A DNA stretch of 41,585 bases, taken from IMG/VR virus record IMGVR_UViG_3300020156_000053, positions 1 to 41,585 of that record; one strand, given 5' to 3'. The position numbers and the translations under genes are program-made. The first letter of the stretch is position 1; every line of letters starts with the position of its first letter. Of this stretch, positions 6,202 to 13,673 are shown piece after piece. This DNA is from a virus. The notes beneath the pieces were generated by a model. The model ran no database searches. It was not told where the DNA came from and saw only the letters and a list, made by a program, of their open reading frames with translations.

Positions 6202-6977
6202 CAGTCCCCCGCCTTCTCGGACGACGGCCCGACGTCGGCGATCATGTTCTCGATCAGGTCGCGGACGTCGCGCCAGTTCCTGAACGCCGCGCGGTGCTTC
6301 GAGACGTGGCGATACACGTGGTCCGCCGGCACCCCCTGCCGCACCAGCTCAACGAGCAGGTCCCTGGCGATGTACCTCGCGTTGCTCCATGGGAGGAAGC
6401 AGCCGATGCGATTGATCGCGCGGTGCGCCTCCGCCGCCTCCGGGTCCTCGCGCTCCATCTTCCGGACGCGGCAGATGCCGCTGATCTTCGAGTAGGCGGT
6501 CTCGGCCGGGTACTGGTCGTAGGCGATCGCGACGGCGGCGATCACCTCCTGCACCCCGAACTTCCGGACGAGGTTGCGCATCTCGCGCTTCCCCTGGTCC
6601 GTCAGGGTCCTGCCGGCGATGCGATCGAAGGCGTCATTGATGGCCTCGGTCTCGACGTCCATCCGCGAGAGCTCGACCTGCCAGTCGGCCATCATCCGCA
6701 CCTGGTTCCGCCGCTCTTCGATCATGTCCGCCTGGTTCCTGGCGAGCACGACGGCGGAGTCGTCGGCGATGGCGCGGTCGCTCTTCCCGCTGTTGCAGGT
6801 CCAGCACGACGTCGCGAGGTTCATGAGGTCATCGGTTCCGCCATCGGCCACCGGCTTGATGTGGTCGACGTTGAGGACGACGTCGGGCGCCTTCCCGCCG
6901 CAGTACTGGCAGGTGAAGCGATCGCGCTTGAAGACCTCGAAGCGGATCGTGTTCGACAACTTCCGACGTTCGGTCAT
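6201..6977 (-). CDS. HNH endonuclease-domain protein, 258 aa
   Basis: The ATG at 6975-6977 starts MTERRKLSNTIRFEVFKRDR. The HNH core spans residues 12-64: C23-x2-C26 (FTCQYCG), DH at 38-39 (NVDHIKP), GG..DLMNL with N53, and a second pair C58/C61 (CWTCNSGK). This is a complete zinc-stabilised HNH nuclease. The remaining 190 residues are helical. They include GVQEVIAAVAIAYDQYP and a C-terminal segment, so the protein is longer than a bare HNH. It sits directly upstream of the replication gene. It may process DNA during replication or packaging, or be a free-standing homing-type nuclease. The context does not decide. Confidence 0.75.
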   Translation of the reverse strand: MTERRKLSNTIRFEVFKRDRFTCQYCGGKAPDVVLNVDHIKPVADGGTDDLMNLATSCWTCNSGKSDRAIADDSAVVLARNQADMIEERRNQVRMMADWQVELSRMDVETEAINDAFDRIAGRTLTDQGKREMRNLVRKFGVQEVIAAVAIAYDQYPAETAYSKISGICRVRKMEREDPEAAEAHRAINRIGCFLPWSNARYIARDLLVELVRQGVPADHVYRHVSKHRAAFRNWRDVRDLIENMIADVGPSSEKAGD

Positions 6978-7125
6978 GCGTGTCCTCGTGTGCCAGCGCG
7001 GCTGTTGCTCGGCGTGCTGGCGGCCGCCGTGAATGGAGGTGGCCGGCCCGACTGTCCTCGCGCGCCCATCGGGCCGGCCGTCGGCACCTGCCGCTGGCCG
7101 TGATGTGCCTGGGCGCGCTCGGTGG
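6978..7125. other. Intergenic gap with strong inverted repeat
   Basis: This is the longest break in the left two-thirds of the early operon. Its main content is an inverted repeat with perfect 11-bp arms (GGCCGGCCCGA at 7041-7051 and TCGGGCCGGCC at 7069-7079) around a 17-nt loop. No T-run follows on the minus strand. A minus-strand frame ends at 6974 with a possible 31-codon ATG start, but it has no ribosome-binding site and an Arg/Pro-rich composition, so I do not call it. The hairpin is probably an attenuator or a processing/stability element between the 498-aa gene and the HNH gene. Confidence 0.55.
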
Positions 7126-8622
7126 TCAGGCTCCGGCGGCGGCGTCCTTTCCGACGGAGGCGGCCGGCTCGGGCTCGTCGCCGAGCCGCTTCGCCGGCAG
7201 GCGGACGAGGAGCGCGGCCGACTCGGGACCGATGAACGCCAGGGCCCGGCCGACCTTCACGGGGATCCCGCAGAGGGCGCCGCCAGCGGCGAGACCGGGG
7301 TGAGGTTCGTCGCTCTCGAGCGAGCGCGGCTTGCCGATGATGTCGCCCCACTCGCTCGCCCACTCCTTCGCGCTGACGATCGGCAGGAGCGTCGCGATGC
7401 CGTTGGCGACGTCGGTCGCGAGGTAGCGGGCGAAGCTCGCCCCCCGTGGCGCGACGGGCGCCACCTGCTGCGGCTTCCCGGTCGAGGCGGTGGCGCGGTT
7501 GAACGCCGCGGCCTCGACCTGGTCGAGCGTGACGCCGAGTTGCTCGAGCGACTGGATGCCGCTGGCCTGGTCGTGCTCGGCGTCCGTGGCGGTGGCCGCG
7601 GGCGCGTCCTTGCGGCTGCCGGCGCTCGCCGCGGGCGCGTCCTCGCGCCGCAGCAGGTCCTCGGCGTCCGTCGGCTCGCTCGCCATCTTCTCGCCGCGGC
7701 TGGGTCCGCCCTCGCCGACGACGTCGCGCAGGTCCGTCTGCCCGGGCTCGGAGCGCGCGTGCTCGGCGAGCTCCTCCGCGAGCTTCGCCATCGCCTTGCG
7801 GTGCTCGCTCAGGTTCTCGGCCAGGCGCCGCTCGGTCGCCGCCATCTCGACGTGCTTCTGCGCCAGCGCGGCGCCGTGGTCGATGTGCCGCTGGAGCGCC
7901 GCCATGCGCATCCGCATTTGCGCCATCTCGCCCTCGGCGTCGAGGTCGCGGGCGATGCGGTTCGCCGGCACGCCGTCGAGCGTGGAGCCGGTCTCCGTCG
8001 CCAGGTCGTAGAGGACGAACGACCCGTGGTCGGCGATGTTCCGGATGATGGCCTTCTTCGGCGGGTGGCCGTCGGTCAGCAGCAGGACGGACGAGCCGAC
8101 GTCGTGCGGCCAGGCGATCCGCTTCGGGCTGGCCTGCGCCTCGGCGACGTGGTCGCCCAGGGTCTTCTCGGCCGGCTCGGATACTCCATCACCCGATGCA
8201 GTATCGGGCTCCGGGGCGATACTCTCTCCTGACGGCTGCGCCTCGGCGGCGAGCGCCTCGCGATGCTCTGTGTGGGCGACGCTGGCGATGAGCCCCACGA
8301 GGTTCACCCGGTCGCGGTCGACGATGACGAATCGGTCGTCGGCCTTGATGAGGCGCAGGACCGCCAGCTCGCGGTCGGGCGTCCACTCGCCGCCGTAGAG
8401 GTGCAGGATCGCCTCGCGCACCGGGGTCAGGCCGGAGCACTGGCCGAGGTGGCGCTCGAGCTCGTCGAGCGAGGGCTCGTGCGACTTCGCCTTCCCGCGC
8501 TTCGGCGGCGGCGTGTCCGCGGGCGCCTCTGCGGCGACGTCCGGCGCGGTGAGCACCTCGGGCTCGGTGGTGGGGGCGGCCTCGTCCTTCGGGGCGCGGC
8601 GGCGGGACGTCTTCGTGGGCAT
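7126..8622 (-). CDS. Large coiled-coil early protein, 498 aa
   Basis: The ATG at 8620-8622 has only a weak AGGA upstream. The order is: a basic/Pro N-terminus; a possible small globular domain at 50-115 (LDELERHLGQCSGL, AVLRLIKADDRFVIVDRDRV); an acidic linker; a second segment at 165-215 (WPHDVGSSVLLLTDGHPPKK); a helical coiled coil at about 225-300 (MRMRMAALQRHIDHGAALAQ); a disordered stretch; and a C-terminal domain ending near 480. I recognise no family. It precedes HNH and replication genes, so an accessory role in DNA metabolism is possible but unsupported. Confidence 0.5.
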   Translation of the reverse strand: MPTKTSRRRAPKDEAAPTTEPEVLTAPDVAAEAPADTPPPKRGKAKSHEPSLDELERHLGQCSGLTPVREAILHLYGGEWTPDRELAVLRLIKADDRFVIVDRDRVNLVGLIASVAHTEHREALAAEAQPSGESIAPEPDTASGDGVSEPAEKTLGDHVAEAQASPKRIAWPHDVGSSVLLLTDGHPPKKAIIRNIADHGSFVLYDLATETGSTLDGVPANRIARDLDAEGEMAQMRMRMAALQRHIDHGAALAQKHVEMAATERRLAENLSEHRKAMAKLAEELAEHARSEPGQTDLRDVVGEGGPSRGEKMASEPTDAEDLLRREDAPAASAGSRKDAPAATATDAEHDQASGIQSLEQLGVTLDQVEAAAFNRATASTGKPQQVAPVAPRGASFARYLATDVANGIATLLPIVSAKEWASEWGDIIGKPRSLESDEPHPGLAAGGALCGIPVKVGRALAFIGPESAALLVRLPAKRLGDEPEPAASVGKDAAAGA

Positions 8623-8664
8623 CGGGCTGGGTCCTGGGGGTCGTGGTGGTTGAAGGGCGGCCGG

Positions 8665-9048
8665 TCAGTGCTCGCCGGGCGCGGCGGGCGTGGTGGGATC
8701 CGCGGGGGCGATGTCGGCGGAGTGGCGGCGCGGCGAACGCAGCCGCTTCCATTCGCGGTGGTACTGCCGGCGATCGACGAGGATCAGCCCCGTCGGCCGC
8801 CAGGGCCGCGCCAGGCCGTGCGCCCGGCGCCACTTCGTCACGCTGTTCGGCACGACGCCGGCGGACTCGGCGATGCGGCGGCACGAATCGCCGGCGTTGT
8901 GCATCTCCATCGCCTCCGCATGCGTCAGCCGGCCCAGCATGCCGCGGGCGCGACTGCCGGCCTTGAGCTGCGAACGGTGGCAGGAGCGGCGGGTGGTGGC
9001 GGCGTCGTCCCGCGCGAGGACGGCGAGTTCGTGCTGGGTGAAGGTCAC
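8665..9048 (-). CDS. Helix-turn-helix protein, 127 aa
   Basis: The GTG at 9046-9048 overlaps the methyltransferase stop as GTGA. Residues 40-75 read LTHAEAMEMHNAGDSCRRIA then ESAGVVPNSVTKWRRAHGL, a homeodomain-like or resolvase-type HTH. It is followed by a basic tail (YHREWKRLRSPRRHS). It is a likely DNA-binding regulator or a terminase-small-subunit-like protein, but its place in the early operon favours regulation or replication. The assignment beyond HTH is not secure. Confidence 0.55.
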   Translation of the reverse strand: MTFTQHELAVLARDDAATTRRSCHRSQLKAGSRARGMLGRLTHAEAMEMHNAGDSCRRIAESAGVVPNSVTKWRRAHGLARPWRPTGLILVDRRQYHREWKRLRSPRRHSADIAPADPTTPAAPGEH

Positions 9049-11336
9049 GGCGCGGCCTCGCCGACGGCCATGTCGAAGAGCGACGTCTGGCCGCGGTCGA
9101 TCGCCTCGGCCGTGCGCAGGTTGTCGCAGGCCGAACGCCAGTAGGACTCCTTGAGCTCGACGCCGACGAACCGCCGACGCAGGCGGACCGCCTCGTAGCC
9201 CTCAGAGCCGATGCCGGCGAACGGTGACAGGACGAGGTCGCCGGGGTTGGACCAGAGCTTGATCGCGCGCTCGATGACGCCGAGCTGGAGCGGGCAGAGG
9301 TGGCGCTCGTCGTCGGTCTCGCGCGCCTGGCGCACGTTGAGCACGTCGGTCTCGGCGATGCCGTCGCCGTTCGGCGCCCAGTCCTCGGCATACCACACCG
9401 GCCGCGCCCACCGGATCCATTCCTCCTGGCTGATCCAGCCGTCGGCGTTGTCGTACTTCTCGCTGATACCGGCGCGGATCGGCTCGCCGGAATCGCCGTC
9501 CTTACGGAACTGCAGCAGGTAGTCGGCCATCGCCATGTGCATGTGCGACGAGTCGGTCGCGAGCGTCTTGAAGAGCAGGCCGCGATCCTTCGTCCGGATC
9601 GCCTTCACCTGCGGGTTCTTGTCGATGCAGACCTCGCCGTAGTAGCGCCAGCCGGCCCTCTCCATCGTCGCGATGACGGCGCCGCGGAAGTCGCGCATGC
9701 CGATGAAGCCGTCGGTCGTCTTGTGCGCGGCGTACTGCGTCAGATGGACGCAGCAGTGCCGTCCCGGCTTGGTGACGCGCAGCAGCTCCGGGACGAGGAA
9801 CCGGTAGTGCGCGATCATCTCCTCGAGCGACGTCGTGTTGCCGATGTCGTGCGGGCTGTTCGTGTAGGTGTACATGCCCGGGAACGGCGGCGAGAAGACC
9901 GTCAGGCCGACGCTCGCGTCCGCGACGTGGCGAAGCTGCTTCACGCAGTCGCCGAGGTACATAGTCCAGGCGTCACCCGACGCGACCGCCTCGGCGTACG
10001 GCATCTCCTGGCGCACCGCGCTCTCGCTGAGCGAGACCTCGCCGGCCATCTCGCGAACGATGTTGTCCATCATCTCCCTCGCCTGTTGTTCCTTGCGGTT
10101 GATGTTCTCGACGACCACGCCCTCGGCGGTCGATGTGATGACGTGCGCGGTGACGGGCCGCTTCTGCCCGAAGCGCCAGCACCGGCGGACGGCCTGGTAG
10201 AACTGCTCGAACGAGTCCGAGAGCCCGACGAAGACGACGTTGGCGCAGTGCTGCCAGTTCATCCCCATGCCGCAGATCGACGGCTTGGAGACCAGGACGC
10301 GGACGGTGCCGGCCGAGAAGGCCAGCATCCGCGACTCCTTCGCCTCGTTCGAGTCCGTGCCCGTGACCTCGACCGCGCCTGGGATCGCCGCGACGAGCGC
10401 CTCCGACTCGCTGTTGAGGTCGCACCAGACGAGCCACGGCTCCGACGACGAGTTGACCAGCGCGGCCGCCGCGGCGACGCGGTCCGGCAGGCTGTTGCGG
10501 CGCGCCGCTCGCCGCTCATCCAGCGTCAGGGACTCCGGGTTGTCCGAGAGGAGCGACTGCTGCCCGATGCGCTCCCCGGCGGCGACGACGACCTGGCGAA
10601 CGTCGAGCGGAGGCAGGAGGAACGCCCCATCCTCGTAGCCGAGGTCCGACGGCTTGCGCAGCGCGACGGCCCACGACGCGAGCCAGCGGTAGAACGGCCG
10701 CTTGGCGTGGCCCTTGAGGCGCCACTGCGACGTGGAGTTGCCGTCCTGCGTGAAGAAGAGCGCCTTGACCTCCTTCTGCTGCATGACGCCGAGGAACTCG
10801 GCGTGATTGCAGAGCTCGGTCAGGTCGTTCGGCGCCGGCGTCGCGGTGCAGGCGAGGCGGTACGGGACGTGTTCGCCGAAGTCGAGGATCGCGGCCTTCG
10901 TCTTGCCGTCGTACGCCTTGAGGATCGATGACTCGTCCAGGACGAGGCCGGCGAACTCGCCCGGCGAGAAGTGGTGCAGGCGCTCGTAGTTGGCGATGTT
11001 GATGCCAGGGCGGCAGTCGGCCGCGGTGCGACAGACCGTGACCTCGACGCCGAACTTCACCCCCTCGGCGCGCGTCTGCTCGGCGACGGCGAGCGGCGCC
11101 AGGATGAGCACGTCGCCGCCGGTGGTATCGCGGACGAGGCGCGCCCATTCGAGCTGCATCGCCGTCTTGCCCATGCCGGTGTCGGCGAAGATCGCCGCCT
11201 TCCCGCGCCGGCACGCCCACCGGACGATGTCGCGCTGGAAGGGGAACAGGGCGGGGTTGATCCAGGCCGGGTCGCAGGTGAAGCCCGAGGGCTCCGAGGC
11301 GATGCGCTTGGAGGCGAGGAAGGTCTCGTAGCTCAC
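9045..11336 (-). CDS. SNF2/SF2-type helicase fused to DNA methyltransferase, 763 aa
   Basis: The GTG at 11334-11336 has GGAGGTG just upstream and overlaps the rusA-like stop, so I reject the longer frame. The helicase half has Walker A ADTGMGKT (51-58), motif II LDES (133-136), motif III TAT (164-166) and motif VI QAVRRCWRFGQ (381-391), all typical of SNF2-like translocases. The methyltransferase half has SPPF (482-485, the SPPY-type catalytic motif of N4-cytosine/N6-adenine enzymes) and, near 705, the SAM-binding motif SPFAGIGSEG, in the beta-class order. One polypeptide thus joins an ATPase to a DNA methylase. Related fusions occur in phages and in restriction-like systems. No nuclease domain is seen here, so protection of phage DNA is more likely than restriction. 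Confidence 0.85.
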   Translation of the reverse strand: MSYETFLASKRIASEPSGFTCDPAWINPALFPFQRDIVRWACRRGKAAIFADTGMGKTAMQLEWARLVRDTTGGDVLILAPLAVAEQTRAEGVKFGVEVTVCRTAADCRPGINIANYERLHHFSPGEFAGLVLDESSILKAYDGKTKAAILDFGEHVPYRLACTATPAPNDLTELCNHAEFLGVMQQKEVKALFFTQDGNSTSQWRLKGHAKRPFYRWLASWAVALRKPSDLGYEDGAFLLPPLDVRQVVVAAGERIGQQSLLSDNPESLTLDERRAARRNSLPDRVAAAAALVNSSSEPWLVWCDLNSESEALVAAIPGAVEVTGTDSNEAKESRMLAFSAGTVRVLVSKPSICGMGMNWQHCANVVFVGLSDSFEQFYQAVRRCWRFGQKRPVTAHVITSTAEGVVVENINRKEQQAREMMDNIVREMAGEVSLSESAVRQEMPYAEAVASGDAWTMYLGDCVKQLRHVADASVGLTVFSPPFPGMYTYTNSPHDIGNTTSLEEMIAHYRFLVPELLRVTKPGRHCCVHLTQYAAHKTTDGFIGMRDFRGAVIATMERAGWRYYGEVCIDKNPQVKAIRTKDRGLLFKTLATDSSHMHMAMADYLLQFRKDGDSGEPIRAGISEKYDNADGWISQEEWIRWARPVWYAEDWAPNGDGIAETDVLNVRQARETDDERHLCPLQLGVIERAIKLWSNPGDLVLSPFAGIGSEGYEAVRLRRRFVGVELKESYWRSACDNLRTAEAIDRGQTSLFDMAVGEAAP

Positions 11337-11698
11337 GCCGGCACCTCCTGGAGATGGATCCTGGTGCACCTGAGCGCCTTGGGCGCGCGCTGCTGGACGT
11401 ACTCGCACGTCCACCAGCGCGGCGAATCGTCCACGATGTAGCCGAGGCGCTTGAGGCAGTCTGGGATCGGCTTCGCGCCGCCGACGAAGTTGCCGTAGTC
11501 GATGATCCTGTTGCGCAGGCTGAGGATCGTGGCGCGCACCGGTCGCGTCGGCGGGTGGGGCCGAGGACGGAGGTGCACACGCAGCATGAGGAGCCAGGCA
11601 TCGCGCTCGCGCGTGTACGCCAGCCAGTGCGAGTACTGGAAGCGATTTTGCGACGGGACCTCCCGCGCGATCACGACGGTGATGGGTTCGCCGATCAC
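11333..11698 (-). CDS. RusA-like Holliday junction resolvase, 121 aa
   Basis: The GTG at 11696-11698 follows a G-rich site and overlaps the stop of the homing endonuclease gene. The sequence has the RusA layout: an N-terminal strand (ITVVIAREVPSQNRF), then IIDYGNF with D67 and N70, PDCLKRLGYIVDD with D80, D90 and D91, and a basic end. In RusA these acidic residues bind the metal that cleaves four-way junctions. The first Asp pair of the classical RDxDN motif is partly replaced (RIIDYGN). The length is close to that of E. coli RusA. The role is resolution of recombination or replication intermediates before packaging. Its 5' end is duplicated upstream (12216-12263). Confidence 0.75.
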   Translation of the reverse strand: MIGEPITVVIAREVPSQNRFQYSHWLAYTRERDAWLLMLRVHLRPRPHPPTRPVRATILSLRNRIIDYGNFVGGAKPIPDCLKRLGYIVDDSPRWWTCEYVQQRAPKALRCTRIHLQEVPA

Positions 11699-12219
11699 GG
11701 ACGCCCCCCGCGGCAAGCTGCGAACTCGCCGAACTCGCGCTGCTCGGCAGCGATGCGCGCCTCCTTCGCCTCTTCGAACGTCGGATAGGTTCCGACCGTC
11801 CACGTACGGCCAGCCGACGTGATCCTCACGCGATATCCTCCGCGCTCGCGGCGCAGGCCGCGGAATCCGCAGGCGTTGTCGACGCGCGTCCGCTGGTTCC
11901 GAGCATTCTCCCGCGCAGTAGCAAATCGAAGATTGCAACGCCGGTTATTGAGGAAGTCGCCGTCGATGTGGTCCACTATTTGACCACGCTTCGCGCCGAT
12001 GATGACGCGGTGCATGTGAATGAGCCCGCCCTTGCGAGCAGGATCAGCCCGGCGCACGGATCCACTGCCGGCGTACCAGCGATGGCAAGCGATCTCGCCG
12101 TAGATGTCGGCATCCACGAGCGCGTACTTACCGCATTTCAACGGGACCATCCGGGCCCCGACCGGACACTGGTCAAGCACGGCAGGCGGTATGGCCACGA
12201 TTCTCGGACGCGCCTTCAT
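11695..12219 (-). CDS. HNH-AP2 homing endonuclease, 174 aa
   Basis: The ATG at 12217-12219 overlaps the stop of the rusA-like start fragment as ATGA. Residues 65-110 are an HNH_3 core (HMHRVIIG with H70, VDHIDGD with D83/H84, NNRRCNLRFAT, NARNQ). Residues 117-162 are an AP2 DNA-binding domain (GFRGLRRERGGYRVRI, TVGTYPTFEEAKEARIAAEQ). This pairing is typical of free-standing phage homing endonucleases that cut an intron- or insert-less allele and copy themselves in. Its base composition is visibly less GC-rich than the flanking genes, as expected for a mobile gene. It splits the resolvase start from its body. Confidence 0.85.
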   Translation of the reverse strand: MKARPRIVAIPPAVLDQCPVGARMVPLKCGKYALVDADIYGEIACHRWYAGSGSVRRADPARKGGLIHMHRVIIGAKRGQIVDHIDGDFLNNRRCNLRFATARENARNQRTRVDNACGFRGLRRERGGYRVRITSAGRTWTVGTYPTFEEAKEARIAAEQREFGEFAACRGGRP

Positions 12220-12263
12220 GGCCGGACCTCGCGGGCGATCACGATCGTCAACGGGGCGATCAT
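12216..12263 (-). pseudogene. Duplicated start of the RusA-like gene, 15 codons
   Basis: The frame starts at the ATG 12261-12263, coupled as ATGA to the upstream gene, and reads MIAPLTIVIAREVRP then stop. The downstream resolvase begins VIGEPITVVIAREVPSQ. The shared TxVIAREV core and matching DNA (GTGATCGC, CG, GAGGTCC) show they are copies of the same 5' end. The stop codon overlaps the homing endonuclease ATG. I read this as the original rusA start, cut off when the endonuclease element inserted carrying a replacement 5' end. It still serves to couple translation into the endonuclease gene. Confidence 0.65.
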
Positions 12264-12529
12264 GCCGTCGCGTCCTCGGCGTTCAGGTCGATCGACACCT
12301 GCTCCCCAGTCGCCTGGAACTTCCGCGCCGCGGCCATCAGCCGCTCGTGCTCCCGGCGGTGGCGGCACTCGCGCAGGGCGACCTCCGCGGCGGCGCCGGG
12401 CGTCAGCCCCTGCGTCTGGATGTCGTGGGCGAGACCGTCGGCGATCCGGCGCTGGCGGTTCGCCAGCTCGAGCAGGCGCTCGAGATCGCCCGAGCCGCGG
12501 ACGGTGAGGATGCGGGGCGGGGCGGTCAT
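12260..12529 (-). CDS. Hypothetical helical protein, 89 aa
   Basis: The ATG at 12527-12529 is preceded by a G-rich tract and overlaps the nuclease stop. The product starts MTAPPRILTVRGSGDLERLL and continues as two helices (RRIADGLAHDIQTQGL, RECRHRREHERLMAAARKF). No family is recognised. It lies between the RecE-like nuclease and the RusA-like resolvase, so a part in recombination is plausible from position alone. Confidence 0.5.
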   Translation of the reverse strand: MTAPPRILTVRGSGDLERLLELANRQRRIADGLAHDIQTQGLTPGAAAEVALRECRHRREHERLMAAARKFQATGEQVSIDLNAEDATA

Positions 12530-13365
12530 GCGGCCCCCGGGATCTCGCCGAGCACGTCGGGCTCGGCCTGGGGTGACCCATAGTCCCCGGCTGCGATGCC
12601 GGTGAGCGCGCGGTCGACCTCGAGCATGCCGGCGTCGAGCAGCGCCTCGTGGCACTCGATGACGCGGCACTCGAACGGCCAGACGGTCGACTGCACCGCC
12701 CAATAGAAGGGCACGCGCGGCCGGCCGGTGACGCCGACGCGCACGGCGTCGTAGAGCGCGGCCTGGACATGGAGCAGGTAGTCGCGGACCTGCCACTTGA
12801 ACGACCGGATGGGCGAGGCGGTCGTCTTGTAGTCGACGATCCAATCGTCGTGCAGCACGTCGAACCGCGCCTGCACCATGAGGCCGGTATGGGGGTCGCG
12901 CAGTCGGCCCGTCACCTCGGCGCGGCCGCCGGTCATGAGGCGCAGCGCCACCGGGTTCGCGCGGACGCGGTCGGCGAGGAATCGGGCCTTGGCGTCCTCC
13001 GCCGGCGACAGGGCGAGCTTCCCGACGAGGGCGAAGCGGTCGAAGGTCGCTTGCGCCTGCTTCGACCGGGACCGGTAGCCGGCCTCGGTGAAGCACTCCG
13101 GCGGCGCGATGACGCAGCGGGCGCGGTAGTGGTCCTCCCCCTGGAGCAGCAGGTGCACCAGGGTCCCGAGCTCGGTCGCGTCGTTCCCGTGGAACGCGGC
13201 CAGCGGGTGCCGGTCGACGTAGCGCAGGCGGAAGCCGTCGGGGTTCGTGAGCCAGGCGCGGATCTCGGTCGAGCCCCAGGCGCCGCTCCTGCGGTAATCG
13301 GCGTCGGGCTCGTCGAAGATGAGGCCGAGCCGGGGCGCGGCGTCGGCGGAGGCGGCGGCGATCAC
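12526..13365 (-). CDS. PD-(D/E)XK exonuclease, RecE/RecB-type, 279 aa
   Basis: The GTG at 13363-13365 (VIAAASADAAPRLG) overlaps the upstream stop and follows GAGGTG, so I reject the longer upstream frame. Motifs of the RecB/RecE nuclease family are present in order: H71 in LGTLVHLLL, E150 in AEVTG, D169 in ARFDVLHDD, D178-x-K180 in VDYKTT, and Q201..Y205 in HVQAALY. In phages this enzyme degrades the 5' strand to give a single-stranded end for an annealing protein. The candidate partner is two genes upstream (13670-14578). Confidence 0.8.
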   Translation of the reverse strand: MIAAASADAAPRLGLIFDEPDADYRRSGAWGSTEIRAWLTNPDGFRLRYVDRHPLAAFHGNDATELGTLVHLLLQGEDHYRARCVIAPPECFTEAGYRSRSKQAQATFDRFALVGKLALSPAEDAKARFLADRVRANPVALRLMTGGRAEVTGRLRDPHTGLMVQARFDVLHDDWIVDYKTTASPIRSFKWQVRDYLLHVQAALYDAVRVGVTGRPRVPFYWAVQSTVWPFECRVIECHEALLDAGMLEVDRALTGIAAGDYGSPQAEPDVLGEIPGAA

Positions 13366-13673
13366 GACTGCACCTCGCGGCCGCACCATGCGCAGCACGT
13401 CTTGCCGCCCTGGTCCTCGTCGGCGAACGTCTCCCACTCGCGTCCGCACGCCGAGCACTGGTCCTGGTGCTTGCGGTTGACGACGAGGCGCACGTCGTCC
13501 TGGCTGCGGTGGTCGCGGATGAAGGCGTTGAAGTCCTCGACCCGCCGGTCGAGCTCGGCCGCGCGCTTCTCGACGTTCGAGCTGTAGGTGCGGAAGTGCG
13601 CCTCGACCTCGACGTCGACCAGCACCTTCGGTCGCTTGGTGCAGACGCGGGTGGTGGTGGTGGCGTCGCTCAC
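13362..13673 (-). CDS. Zinc-ribbon protein in the recombination module, 103 aa
   Basis: The GTG at 13671-13673 follows AGGAG and overlaps the upstream stop. Residues 1-65 are helical (VDVEVEAHFRTYSSNVEKRA, DRRVEDFNAFIRDH). The C-terminus carries CSACGREW and CAWCGREV pairs, a zinc ribbon. It is inserted between the annealing-type protein and the nuclease, with overlaps at both ends, so it is translated with them. It may be an adaptor or single-strand-binding accessory. That is inference. Confidence 0.55.
   Translation of the reverse strand: MSDATTTTRVCTKRPKVLVDVEVEAHFRTYSSNVEKRAAELDRRVEDFNAFIRDHRSQDDVRLVVNRKHQDQCSACGREWETFADEDQGGKTCCAWCGREVQS

Noticed and set aside
6974-7363. Minus-strand frame of 129 codons ending at the HNH gene start
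   Set aside because: Most of it overlaps the 498-aa gene, the product is Arg/Pro low-complexity, and the only late ATG (31 codons) has no ribosome-binding site and lies in the inverted-repeat region.
9045-11414. Longer helicase-methyltransferase frame starting at 11414
   Set aside because: Its extra 26 residues overlap the RusA-like gene and look non-coding. The GTG at 11334-11336 has GGAGGTG and a GTGA overlap.
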